From contig CAMBXJ010000096.1 of NCBI GenBank assembly GCA_945871455.1, positions 1 through 10,607 of the forward strand: a stretch of 10,607 nucleotides of DNA. The letters run 5' to 3'. The DNA is from Asaia bogorensis (GTDB lineage: Bacteria > Pseudomonadota > Alphaproteobacteria > Acetobacterales > Acetobacteraceae). The position numbers and the translations under genes were made by a program. Position 1 is the stretch's first letter, and each line of letters starts with the position of its first letter. The notes under the pieces were generated by a model that saw only the letters and a program-made list of their open reading frames with translations, was not told where the DNA came from and ran no database searches. This document shows, in pieces, positions 1-6,612 of this stretch.

Positions 1-488
1 GCGACCGGGATCATCCACAGCGGCACCATCAGCGGGAAATTGAACGGCGTGATGCCAGCAACCACGCCCAAGGGTTGGCGCATCGACCAGGCGTCGATCC
101 CGGTGCCGACCATATCGGTGTATTCGCCCTTGAGCAGATGCGGAATGCCGGCGGCGAATTCCACGACTTCCAACCCGCGCTGCACCTCGCCGTCCGCGTC
201 CGACAGCACCTTGCCGTGCTCGGCGGTGATGATGGCGGAGATTTCGCGGCGGTCCCGGTCCAGCAGTTCCCGCAGCGCGAACATCACCCGGGCGCGCCGC
301 AGCGGGGGCGTGTTGGCCCAGGCCGGCCAGGCGGCGGCGGCGGTGGCCACGACCTTATCGACTTCGGCGGCGTTGGCCAGGCTGACCCGCGCGGTGATCT
401 CGCCGGAGGCCGGGTTGTAGATGTCGCCGAACTGGCCGCTGGTGCCGGCGACAAGCTGCCCGCCGATGAAATGTCCGATCTCGCGCAT
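1..488 (-). CDS. mmsA: Methylmalonate-semialdehyde dehydrogenase (CoA-acylating), N-terminal part
   Basis: This is the first 162 codons of a gene that continues past the left edge. The family is an NAD-dependent, CoA-acylating aldehyde dehydrogenase that converts methylmalonate semialdehyde to propionyl-CoA, and malonate semialdehyde to acetyl-CoA, in valine, beta-alanine and inositol breakdown. Visible family hallmarks are IGHFIGG at residues 4-10, [20 protein letters not shown] at about 90-109, [10 protein letters not shown] at 114-123, and [20 protein letters not shown] at 138-157, which is the start of the nucleotide-binding fold. The catalytic cysteine lies beyond the window. The ATG at 488 is preceded by a good ribosome site (AGGAGAGG) and begins exactly where family members begin. 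It runs in the same direction as hpf but is separated from it by a large inverted repeat, so it is probably transcribed on its own. Identification is by motif recognition and is firm. Confidence 0.93.
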   Translation of the reverse strand, partial: MREIGHFIGGQLVAGTSGQFGDIYNPASGEITARVSLANAAEVDKVVATAAAAWPAWANTPPLRRARVMFALRELLDRDRREISAIITAEHGKVLSDADGEVQRGLEVVEFAAGIPHLLKGEYTDMVGTGIDAWSMRQPLGVVAGITPFNFPLMVPLWMIPV

Positions 489-530
489 GGTGCGTTCCTC
501 TCCTGTCGTCGTTTCGAGGGGCATCAAGGG

Positions 531-750
531 CGGGGCTTCCGCCCCGGACCCCGACCAGGGGCGTTGCCCCTGGACCCCACCAAGGGCACAGCCCTTGGAA
601 CCATTTAGTTGGAGTTTTGAGAGGGGCCAACCCGGACGTTTCCCGGTCCGGGTTGGCCTCTCTCAAAACTCCAACAGATCGCATTCCAAAGGCCGCGCCT
701 TTGGCGGGTCCAGGGCAGAGCCCTGGTCGGGGTCCGGAGCGGAAGCCCCG
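531..750. repeat. Large imperfect inverted repeat between hpf and mmsA
   Basis: Two copies of one element of about 105 bases face each other (531-637 and 646-750). Each copy starts with CGGGGCTTCCG and contains CCGGACCCCGACCAGGG, then two small internal palindromes (around CCAGGGG..CCCCTGG and CCAAGGGC..GCCCTTGG in the left copy), then GTTGGAGTTTTGAGAG. Identity between the arms is about 80 % in the outer part and nearly perfect in the inner 30 bases. Short ORFs across it on both strands are by-products of the repeat. Elements that look like this are, from memory, common between genes in Acetobacteraceae and relatives; no search was run. Confidence 0.85.
608..675. terminator. Near-perfect 30-bp stem at the core of the inverted repeat
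   Basis: Bases 608-637 pair with 646-675 with one mismatch and an 8-base loop (GTTTCCCG). In RNA from either strand this would fold into a very stable hairpin. It sits 96 bases beyond the hpf stop codon and 120 bases upstream of the mmsA start. A role in ending the rpoN-hpf transcript is inferred from position and stability. There is no T-tract, so a classical intrinsic terminator is not proven. Confidence 0.35.
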
Positions 751-770
751 CATTCCCGTGCCCCGCGCTG

Positions 771-1358
771 CTACTGCCCCGGATCAATCCACCCCACATG
801 CCCATCGGACCGCCGATAGACCACGTTCAACTCCCCGCTCGCGCTGTTACGGAACATCAGCACCGGCTGATCCGCCAGGTCCATCCGCATCACCGCCTCC
901 CCCACCGACAACACGGAAATCTCCGTCTGCGTTTCCGCGATCACCGTCGCATAGGTGCAGGCGCCGTCGGGTTGATCGCTGCTCTCCTCCTCCGCCACGT
1001 TGTCCGCATGACGCAGCACGTACTGGCGAGCCGCCTGGGGTCGCTCCCGGGAAGCCAGGTCGCGGGCATGGTCGTTGACCCGCCGGCGGTAGCGCCGCAG
1101 CCGCTTGGCGACATGTTCGGCGGCATCGTCGAAGGCGCCGTTGGCGTCGGCGGCCTCGCCCTCACCCCGCAGCAATAACCCCCTTCCCGCATGCACATTG
1201 ATATCGCACGTAAAAAAGCTGCGCGCTCGGCTGAACGTCACATGCGCCTCCAGCGCGTGCTCAAAATACTTGCCCGCGATGGTCTCCAGATGCGTCGTAA
1301 CCCGGGTGCGCAGCGCGTCTGAAAGGTCCACCTGCTTGCCGGAAACCGTGATCTGCAT
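771..1358 (-). CDS. hpf: Ribosome hibernation-promoting factor, long form (HPF/RaiA family)
   Basis: The 195-residue product belongs to the long HPF family, which binds the 30S subunit in stationary phase and pairs two 70S ribosomes into inactive 100S dimers. The N-terminal S30AE domain covers about residues 1-100 (starting MQITVSGKQVDLSDALR). A charged linker follows, then the C-terminal dimerisation domain at about 137-193 with the typical VLMFRNSASGELNVVYRR stretch at 166-183. Total length fits the long form rather than the roughly 95-110 residue short form. The ATG at 1358 is chosen because GGGGGAGG lies just upstream and the family fold begins there. The open frame extends to 1532, but that part lies inside rpoN and encodes no HPF sequence. 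It follows rpoN by 43 bases in the same direction and is probably co-transcribed with it, a common alphaproteobacterial order. Confidence 0.95.
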   Translation of the reverse strand: MQITVSGKQVDLSDALRTRVTTHLETIAGKYFEHALEAHVTFSRARSFFTCDINVHAGRGLLLRGEGEAADANGAFDDAAEHVAKRLRRYRRRVNDHARDLASRERPQAARQYVLRHADNVAEEESSDQPDGACTYATVIAETQTEISVLSVGEAVMRMDLADQPVLMFRNSASGELNVVYRRSDGHVGWIDPGQ

Positions 1359-1401
1359 TTGTGCCTCCCCCGTCTCCGAGATCAGCGGGTAGCCGTGGGA
1401 C

Positions 1402-2904
1402 TTATCCCGCGGACGCTTTTTCCCGCCGGCGCTGCACGGAGCTGGGGATGCGCAGCGCCTCCCGGTATTTGGCCACTGTTCGGCGCGCAATGTCCACGCC
1501 TTCGTCCCGCAGCATCGCCACGATCGTGTCATCTGACAGGATGGCCCCGGGCGCCTCGGCGTCGATCAGGACGCGAATCCGGTGGCGGACGGCCTCCGCG
1601 CTATGGGTTTCCCCGCCATGGCTGGACTGGATGGCGGTGGTGAAAAAATATTTCAGCTCGAACATGCCGCGTGGGGTGGCCATGTATTTGTTGGCGGTGA
1701 CGCGGCTGATGGTGCTTTCGTGCAGTTCCAGGACTTCCGCGATGTCGCGCAGGATCAGCGGGCGCAGATGGGCAACGCCGTGGCGCAGGAAGCCGTCCTG
1801 CTGTCGCACCACTTCCGCGGCGACGCGCAGGATGGTCTGAGCGCGCTGTTGCAGGGACCGCACCAGCCAGTTGGCGGTCGCCAGACGCTCGGTCAGGAAG
1901 ACCCGTTCCTCCTTGGCGGCTTTCGGGGCGACGCGCGCATAGAAGCGTTCATTGACCAGAACCCGCGGCATGGTTTCGGGATTCAGTTCGATGATCCAGG
2001 TATCGTCCGGCCCCTGGCGCATCAGCAGGTCGGGCACCACCACCGGCACCATGACGCTGTCGTAGTTGGCGGCCGGCTTCGGATCCAACGCCTTGATCTC
2101 GGCGATCATGTCGGTCAGGTCTTCGGCATCGACGCCGCACAGCGCCATCAGCCGCTTCATCTCGCGCCGGCCGAGCAGTTCGAGGTTGTCCAACAATGTG
2201 GCCATGGCGGGATCGAGGCGGTTTTTCTCGGCCAACTGCGCGCTGAGGCATTCCCTTAGGTCGCGCGCGAACAGGCCGGTCGGATCGAACCGCATCATGC
2301 GCGCGCGGACGGATTCGATGCGTTCCAGCGGCAGGTTCATGGCCTGGGCGATCGCCACGGGATCGGCGGTCAGCCGCCCGGCGGGGCACAGCAGGGCGAT
2401 CAGGTGCGCCCCGATCATCCGATCCACGGGATCGGCGAAATTCAGCCGCAGTTGTTCGCCCAGGTGATCGCGCAGCGGCGGGCGGTCGGTGGCGAAATCG
2501 TCCATCCCCCGGTCGTCGGTGTCGAAGGACTGGTTGCCGCCGCGCCCGTCGATGGCGCCGCCCATGGCGACGCCATCGCCCGGGCCGCCGGGATCGTAGG
2601 TTTCGGAAAAGTCGGTATCAAGCGGCGCGGCGGCCTCGGTGGCCAGGATGTCGGTGCGCACCGCCGCATCCGCTTCCGGCACCACATCGGTGCGTGGATT
2701 GGCCTGATCCAGGGCGGCCCGCTCCCCAACCGGCGGATCGGGACTGTCGTCACGCTCCAGCAGCGGGTTGCGCTCCAACTCCTCCTCGACGAAGGACGCG
2801 ACTTCAAGGTTGGAGAATTGCAGCAGTTTGATCGCCTGACGCAGTTGCGGCGTCATGACCAGGGTCTGACTTTGGCGAAGGTCCAGACGGGGAGCTATTG
2901 CCAT
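1402..2904 (-). CDS. rpoN: RNA polymerase sigma-54 factor
   Basis: The 500-residue product is a full-length sigma-54, which directs RNA polymerase to -24/-12 promoters and needs an enhancer-binding ATPase for melting. Region I is at the N-terminus, with the Gln/Leu-rich stretch LRQSQTLVMTPQLRQAIKLL at 9-28 and ERNPLLE at 44-50. An acidic, glycine-rich region II spans about 51-145. The core-binding domain follows. A helix-turn-helix lies at about 386-405 (RDIAEVLELHESTISRVTAN), and the diagnostic RpoN box ARRTVAKYRE is at 473-482. All expected parts are present. The ATG at 2904 gives the family-standard N-terminus; no strong ribosome site is seen before it, and a 10-codon ORF with a similar start overlaps it (2927-2895). 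The gene follows lptB in the same direction, but 335 bases away, so it probably has its own promoter. Confidence 0.97.
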   Translation of the reverse strand: MAIAPRLDLRQSQTLVMTPQLRQAIKLLQFSNLEVASFVEEELERNPLLERDDSPDPPVGERAALDQANPRTDVVPEADAAVRTDILATEAAAPLDTDFSETYDPGGPGDGVAMGGAIDGRGGNQSFDTDDRGMDDFATDRPPLRDHLGEQLRLNFADPVDRMIGAHLIALLCPAGRLTADPVAIAQAMNLPLERIESVRARMMRFDPTGLFARDLRECLSAQLAEKNRLDPAMATLLDNLELLGRREMKRLMALCGVDAEDLTDMIAEIKALDPKPAANYDSVMVPVVVPDLLMRQGPDDTWIIELNPETMPRVLVNERFYARVAPKAAKEERVFLTERLATANWLVRSLQQRAQTILRVAAEVVRQQDGFLRHGVAHLRPLILRDIAEVLELHESTISRVTANKYMATPRGMFELKYFFTTAIQSSHGGETHSAEAVRHRIRVLIDAEAPGAILSDDTIVAMLRDEGVDIARRTVAKYREALRIPSSVQRRREKASAG

Positions 2905-2979
2905 CGGGGGCGTGGGGCTATCGCCATGATCAGGCGATTATGGGGAGTGGCAGGCCGGGGTCAATGGGAATCGGCAAAA

Positions 2980-2996
2980 CGGCACGCAAAATGCAT
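2980..2996 (+). promoter_or_regulatory. Possible sigma-54-type -24/-12 element facing away from rpoN
   Basis: The plus strand reads CGGCACGCAAAATGCAT. It has GG at 2981-2982 and GC at 2993-2994 with exactly ten bases between, the spacing of sigma-54 promoters, and CGGCACG is one base off the TGGCACG half. The downstream half is ATGC rather than TTGC. No plus-strand gene follows for several kilobases, so if active it would make an antisense or small RNA. A chance match is quite possible. Confidence 0.2.
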
Positions 2997-3069
2997 GTCG
3001 CTGTTCACCCAGGTATGCCGTCATTTGCCCAATCGGAGAGCGTGCCGCCACGTGGCTTTCGGCATTTCG

Positions 3070-3092
3070 CCTGAAAATTAATCAATTTCAGG
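3070..3092. repeat. AT-rich palindrome in the rpoN upstream region
   Basis: CCTGAAA (3070-3076) and TTTCAGG (3086-3092) form inverted arms around an A/T-rich centre (ATTAATCAA). This is the most AT-rich spot between lptB and rpoN, 166 bases upstream of the rpoN start. It could be an operator or lie near the rpoN promoter. No clear -35/-10 pair could be assigned around it. Confidence 0.4.
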
Positions 3093-3116
3093 TGTATTCG
3101 TGGGCATATCGCCTGG

Positions 3117-3194
3117 TCATTGCCGACTTGAAGCGGCAACCGGCGCTTCAATCGCGGCGGCGGGTTGGAGGATCAAGTCCCGCAAACACGATGA
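3117..3194. repeat. Dispersed palindromic repeat, copy 1
   Basis: About 78 bases starting TCATTGCCGACTTG and ending near CACGATGA. The segment resembles 9059-9139 in the same orientation. Shared blocks are TCATTG at the left, AACCGGCGCTTCAA in the middle (exact, 3138-3151 and 9083-9096), a GGCGGGTT(T/G)G block and GGATCA(A/G)GTCC at the right. The ends are roughly complementary to each other (TCATTGCCGACTTG versus CAAGTCC..CGATGA), as in mobile palindromic intergenic elements. This copy is degenerate and lies between lptB and rpoN. Confidence 0.65.
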
Positions 3195-3199
3195 AGTGA

Positions 3200-3238
3200 C
3201 GCCTATGGTCAATGGTGACGGCGTTTGGCCATAAGGCG
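3200..3238 (-). terminator. Hairpin just after the lptB stop codon
   Basis: CGCCTATGGTCAA (3200-3212) can pair with TTTGGCCATAAGGCG (3224-3238), with one bulge and one G-T or mismatch position and an 11-base loop. On the minus strand it starts one base after the lptB stop codon. Position suggests a transcript end or an RNA-stabilising 3' stem for the lpt operon. It lacks a U-tract, so intrinsic termination is uncertain. Confidence 0.4.
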
Positions 3239-3239
3239 C

Positions 3240-4154
3240 CTACAGGCTGAACCGCTCTCCCAGATAGACGCGGCGCACGTCCTCATGGGCGACGACCTCG
3301 TCGGGTGCACCCTCCATCAGTACCTGGCCATCGTGCATGATGTAGGCGCGGTCGATGATCTCCAAGGTCTCGCGGACATTGTGGTCGGTGATCAGCACCC
3401 CGATCCCGCGATCCTTCAGATGGCGGACCAGGTCGCGGATTTCTCCCACCGCGATGGGGTCGATGCCGGCCAGCGGCTCATCCAGCAGGATGTAGGACGG
3501 CTGCGACGCCAGGGCGCGGGCGATTTCCACGCGCCGACGCTCCCCGCCCGACAGAGCCAGGGCCGGCGTGCGGCGCAGATGCCCGATGCCGAATTCCGCC
3601 AGCAATTCGTCCAGCATCAGATGCCGCGTGTCGGCGTCGGGTTCGACGACTTCCAGCACGGCCATGATGTTCTGCTCGACATTCAGGCCGCGAAACACGC
3701 TGGCTTCCTGAGGCAGATAGCCGATGCCCAGGCGGGCGCGCCGATACATGGGCAAGGTGGTGATGTCGGTGCCGTCCAGGATGATCGATCCGGTGTCCGG
3801 GCGCACCAGCCCAACGATCATATAGAACGTGGTGGTCTTGCCGGCGCCGTTGGGTCCCAGCAGGCCGACCGCCTCCCCCCTGCGCAGGGTGATCGATACA
3901 TTTCGCACCACCGGGCGCCGCTTATAGGTCTTGCCCACACCCCGCGCCACCAGGCCGCCGCCGCTCGGTACCACTTTCAGCGGCTGTGGCGTCAGGCGCG
4001 GCTCGGTCGGCGCACCCAGGCGCGCACCCTGGAGCGCACCTTGGGGCGCACCCTGGGGAGAACCCTGGGGCGCACCTTGGGGCGCACCGAGCCGAACGTC
4101 CCCGGGCGCGGTCAGCCGCGACGCGGGCAGCCTCGGCTCGGGCATGCGGGTCAA
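3240..4154 (-). CDS. lptB: LPS export ABC transporter ATP-binding protein LptB, with repeat-built N-terminal extension
   Basis: This is the cytoplasmic ATPase that, with LptFG and LptC, extracts lipopolysaccharide from the inner membrane. The ABC domain is complete: Walker [10 protein letters not shown] at 100-108, Q-loop Gln149, signature LSGGE at 201-205, Walker B YILLDE at 221-226 and the switch His258. From about residue 61 the protein matches a standard LptB of about 240 residues. The first 60 residues are extra and Pro/Gly/Gln/Ala-rich, including repeats of QGAP coded by a 12-bp minisatellite. The start is uncertain. A TTG at 4154 overlaps the lptA stop by 4 nt and gives 304 residues; an ATG at 4145 gives 301; a GTG at 3974 would give the canonical 244 but has no visible ribosome site. 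Coupling to lptA favours the upstream starts. Confidence 0.95.
   Translation of the reverse strand: MTRMPEPRLPASRLTAPGDVRLGAPQGAPQGSPQGAPQGALQGARLGAPTEPRLTPQPLKVVPSGGGLVARGVGKTYKRRPVVRNVSITLRRGEAVGLLGPNGAGKTTTFYMIVGLVRPDTGSIILDGTDITTLPMYRRARLGIGYLPQEASVFRGLNVEQNIMAVLEVVEPDADTRHLMLDELLAEFGIGHLRRTPALALSGGERRRVEIARALASQPSYILLDEPLAGIDPIAVGEIRDLVRHLKDRGIGVLITDHNVRETLEIIDRAYIMHDGQVLMEGAPDEVVAHEDVRRVYLGERFSL
4010..4093. repeat. 12-bp tandem repeat inside the lptB 5' end
   Basis: Seven units of 12 bases (plus-strand consensus GCGCACCCTGGG) run without interruption. Units at 4010, 4022, 4034, 4046, 4058, 4070 and 4082 differ by a few bases each. As the unit is a multiple of three it keeps frame and codes for QGAP-like tetrapeptides on the minus strand, so copy number can change without breaking lptB. 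Confidence 0.9.
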
Positions 4155-5236
4155 CGCTTCGATCCCGGGCGAGCGGCCGGCGGGGCGTCGAGCGGAAGAC
4201 CCTGGGACGACTGGTCGCCGGGCACGACGAGGCCCTGCACGCGGGTGCCACGATCCGAGGTCAGTCGGGCCACGCCGGTCTTCATGTTCACGTCCGCGCC
4301 CGATCCGTTCAACTGGGTCTCCCCCCTGGTGATGCGCACCTGCCCGCCAAGCCGAGCGATGCCGATATCAGGCACGTAGACGCCCCGGTCGCCGGTGACG
4401 AAATCGGTGGGGGTGCGGATCGAGACGTTGCCGAACGCCTCCATCTTTTCCAGCTTGCCGGATTGGGCGGCGGACGGCTCTGTCGGGCGCGCGCCCGCCG
4501 GTTTCGGCGTGGCGGCGGGCCCCGGCCCGGGTGTGACCCCGGATGGCGCCCCGGATGCTGGGGGCGCTTCGCTGGTATAGGCAACCAAAGTGTCGGCGGC
4601 GAGGCGCTTGGCGTCGTTCGTCACCACGACCGCATTGCCGCGCGCCACGGCCATGCGCTTCTGTGCCCAGTACTCCAGGGAGTCGCGCGCGGTCAGGACC
4701 TCGTTCTGGGTGATCAGCTTCAGGTCGCGCCCGGTCATGACCATCACCGCCTGGTCGATATCGTAGGTCGCCTTGTCGCCATAGGCTTGATCGGTCTCGG
4801 TGAAGATCAACACGTTACCCTCGGCCTGGAAGCGATAGACCTCGTTGCCCGACGAGTCGGCGTCGACGCCGATCGGCGGTTTGACGCCGGCCTGCGGACC
4901 AGAGGAGGTTCCAGGGGGGGGCGCACCCGTGGTGCCCTTCTTGCGGTACCAGGCGATCAGCCGGTCGGCGGTGACGGTCACGTTCTGTCGCACCGCGCGG
5001 GCGTTGCCGCGGGCGATGACCTGTTGTTCGACCTGCCGCCATTCGATTCCGTCTTCGGCGGTGATGGCGATCGGCCCGCCGCGCGAGAGGTCCAGGGCCT
5101 GGGCGTGGGCCGTGACCGGCGCCAACGCGAGGATCATGGCGGGCACCAGCGCCAGGGGAAGGGGCACCAGGGAACGGGACATCAGGGGACGGGTCACCAG
5201 GGCGCGGGCCAACCGGGCGGCGAGATGTCCGATCAC
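4151..5236 (-). CDS. lptA: Periplasmic LPS-bridge protein LptA (OstA-like domain)
   Basis: LptA polymerises into the beta-jellyroll bridge that carries lipopolysaccharide across the periplasm from LptC to LptD. The 361-residue product has an N-terminal signal peptide: basic start, hydrophobic core at about 22-41 and a probable cut after AHA or AQA near 45-47. Two OstA-like stretches repeat the pattern ARGNA plus a strand and Ala-Asp (75-95 and 198-220). The mature part is longer than the usual LptA because of two low-complexity inserts, about 101-130 and 222-260, rich in Pro, Gly, Ala and Thr. I chose the GTG at 5236: it shares four bases with the lptC stop (GTGA) and has GGAG seven bases upstream. 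The ATG at 5182 has no ribosome site but would still leave a signal peptide. The longer open frame back to 5452 lies inside lptC and is not real. Confidence 0.88.
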   Translation of the reverse strand: MIGHLAARLARALVTRPLMSRSLVPLPLALVPAMILALAPVTAHAQALDLSRGGPIAITAEDGIEWRQVEQQVIARGNARAVRQNVTVTADRLIAWYRKKGTTGAPPPGTSSGPQAGVKPPIGVDADSSGNEVYRFQAEGNVLIFTETDQAYGDKATYDIDQAVMVMTGRDLKLITQNEVLTARDSLEYWAQKRMAVARGNAVVVTNDAKRLAADTLVAYTSEAPPASGAPSGVTPGPGPAATPKPAGARPTEPSAAQSGKLEKMEAFGNVSIRTPTDFVTGDRGVYVPDIGIARLGGQVRITRGETQLNGSGADVNMKTGVARLTSDRGTRVQGLVVPGDQSSQGLPLDAPPAARPGSKR

Positions 5237-5916
5237 GGTTCGGCTCCGTTCAGCACCGCATGGGCAGGGCCGATGAATTGGATCGCGGCGCCTTGTTCGA
5301 TCACGGTAAATCCTTGTGCATCCAGCGTGCCCCAGGGTCCTTCGACATGCACCGGCTCCGACCCCGCCGCCGCGCCGGCCTTGACGTCGATCGAGGCACT
5401 GGATGTCGTCAAGGTCGTGCCATCGTCGCGATACAGCACAACATCCTGCCACAGATCGAGCTGGTTCAACTTCTGCATATACGTGCCCAGCATGGATTTC
5501 AGCGACAGCCAGGTCCCGTTTTGCAGGGTCATGTCCGCATTCGGCGCCGTCAGGTCGATTCGTTCCGGGTTGACCTGGCGGGCGACGGCGGCGGTGACCG
5601 TGTAGGGACGGCCTTTTTCATCAAGACCATTATAGCGCGCATCGACCAATTGTCCGCCTTCGACATTGGCGGCGACACGGCGGATGGCCAGACGTGCCTT
5701 TTCGGTCGCCCGATCCAATTCCGGCCACACCACGATCATCGTCAGCAGCGTCACCGCGCAGAGCGGCAGCAGCCACTTGCCGAGGGTGATCATAATCCGC
5801 CGGCGCACCTGGTTCGGCGGCACCCGAGCGCCGCGTAGCCTGGACTCGGCGGCGGCATACAGGCGGCCACGATTGCGGGCGGATTCGGATGGGACTTCCG
5901 CGGGTCGCACGGTCAT
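5233..5916 (-). CDS. lptC: LPS export protein LptC (bitopic inner-membrane component)
   Basis: LptC is anchored in the inner membrane and passes lipopolysaccharide from LptBFG to LptA. The 227-residue product has a basic cytoplasmic N-terminus, one membrane segment at about 45-64 (LGKWLLPLCAVTLLTMIVVW), and a periplasmic beta-rich domain with the family pattern of NGLDEKGRPYTVTAAVARQ at about 95-113 and LTAPNADMTLQNG near 122-134. The N-terminal 40 residues are longer than in enterobacterial LptC, which is usual in alphaproteobacteria. Its ATG overlaps the stop of the upstream kdsD remnant (ATGA), and its own stop overlaps the lptA GTG, so translation is coupled through the block. No strong ribosome site precedes the ATG, so it may depend on reading through the upstream remnant. 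Confidence 0.93.
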   Translation of the reverse strand: MTVRPAEVPSESARNRGRLYAAAESRLRGARVPPNQVRRRIMITLGKWLLPLCAVTLLTMIVVWPELDRATEKARLAIRRVAANVEGGQLVDARYNGLDEKGRPYTVTAAVARQVNPERIDLTAPNADMTLQNGTWLSLKSMLGTYMQKLNQLDLWQDVVLYRDDGTTLTTSSASIDVKAGAAAGSEPVHVEGPWGTLDAQGFTVIEQGAAIQFIGPAHAVLNGAEP

Positions 5917-6248
5917 ACCAGGCCGACGCGCAGCAGATCGGCAACAGGCGGGATACCCATCGGGCGGGACGCGACATCCGCCCCGAATACCGCGGTGATC
6001 GGCCGGGCCACGCCCAGCCCATCACCGATGGCGATCCGCATGGTGGAGGAGGTGGGGGCGATGCCCATCGGACCGGCCCCAATCGCGCGCGACCCAACCC
6101 GCTCGGCCGCATCCGGCTTGGGGACCTGTCGCGCGACGTGCAGATCCAGATTGGTGGCCAATTCCGGTCCTGTGGCGGCGTCGATCAAGTCAGGCGGTCC
6201 AATAGTGCCATGACGCGTCCTATGGGCCAGTGTTCGGCCCCGGGTCAA
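5913..6248 (-). pseudogene. kdsD: C-terminal remnant of arabinose-5-phosphate isomerase (KdsD/KpsF/GutQ), CBS-domain end
   Basis: An open frame of at most 111 codons ends in ATGA with lptC. Its last 31 residues (PITAVFGAD, then SRPMGIPPVADLLRVGLV) match the KdsD ending, which typically reads like ITALFVVD..GRPVGIxHxHDLLRAGV. Upstream, RHGTIGPPDLIDAATG and NLDLHVARQV resemble the first CBS repeat and its TDGDLRRHVAR motif, but with altered residues: the TDGDLRR core and the late His-x-His are gone. Intact KdsD is about 320 residues, with a sugar-isomerase domain before two CBS domains. Here a stop codon lies two codons before the first possible start (TTG at 6248), and upstream DNA is repeat-filled and non-coding. 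KdsD makes arabinose 5-phosphate for Kdo; this piece cannot. It may survive as a leader that couples translation into lptC. Identification rests on recognised motifs only. Confidence 0.6.
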
Positions 6249-6311
6249 CCGTTACGAGGTTGAGTGATCCGGCCCAGGACACCGGAGTCCGGGCCGAGCC
6301 GCGATCACGCC

Positions 6312-6383
6312 CCAGTGGTCGCCCCAGTGGTCGTCCCGATGATCGCCCCAGTGGTCGGTGCGGTGGCCGGTCCAGTGGTTGCA
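6312..6383. repeat. 12-bp tandem repeat upstream of the kdsD remnant
   Basis: Six units of 12 bases, consensus CCAGTGGTCGCC, start at 6312, 6324, 6336, 6348, 6360 and 6372. Unit five (GCGGTGGCCGGT) is the most divergent. Short open frames across it on both strands show matching four-residue repeats but have no start signals or recognisable protein, so I treat it as non-coding. Confidence 0.85.
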
Positions 6384-6440
6384 TTGGGCGCGGGTCCTAT
6401 ACCAACCGACCGAACCAGTGACCCATGGCGACAACGGACG

Positions 6441-6532
6441 CTGTCATTGCGAGCGTAGCGAAGCAATCCAGGGCAACAACAGGACCGATAGTGCCAGGCC
6501 CCTGGATTGCTTCGCTGCGCTCGCGATGACAG
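6441..6532. repeat. Palindromic intergenic element of the CATTGCGAGCG type
   Basis: CTGTCATTGCGAGCGTAGCG begins the left arm (6441-6472) and continues into AAGCAATCCAGG. The right arm (6501-6532) is its reverse complement with two mismatches. The 28-base loop is unrelated. Elements with this core (CATTGCGAGCG..GCAATCC) are known to me as scattered between genes in many bacteria; no search was run. Confidence 0.85.
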
Positions 6533-6612
6533 CTTCCACCCATAGGTCGGTGGTTGGGCCGGTTGGAATTAGACCAACTGGCCGAATGATTCACTCTCTT
6601 GTCCGCGCAACC

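Noticed and set aside
355..819. Several 130-codon ORFs across the inverted repeat
   Set aside because: They are produced by the GC-rich palindromic element, overlap mmsA and hpf, and show near-identical peptides in both orientations.
1359..1532. N-terminal extension of hpf by 58 codons
   Set aside because: It lies within rpoN in another frame, has no S30AE similarity, and the ATG at 1358 has a strong ribosome site.
4010..4093. CRISPR-like array
   Set aside because: The units are 12 bases, contiguous and without spacers, and they sit inside a coding frame; this is a minisatellite.
3225..4379. 384-codon plus-strand open frame opposite lptB
   Set aside because: Antisense shadow of the LptB ATPase; its apparent repeats (GRTL-like) are the 12-bp minisatellite read on the other strand.
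5237..5452. N-terminal extension of lptA to 5452
   Set aside because: It runs inside lptC out of frame and would bury the signal peptide; the coupled GTG at 5236 with GGAG upstream is better.
3986..5605. 539-codon open frame on the plus strand across lptA and lptC
   Set aside because: It is antisense to lptB, lptA and lptC, which have clear motifs, and shows only Arg/Gly/His-rich sequence typical of shadow frames in GC-rich DNA.
6252..6458. Small repeat-containing ORFs on both strands (60-64 codons)
   Set aside because: Their repeats come from the 12-bp array, they have no ribosome sites, and they overlap each other on opposite strands.
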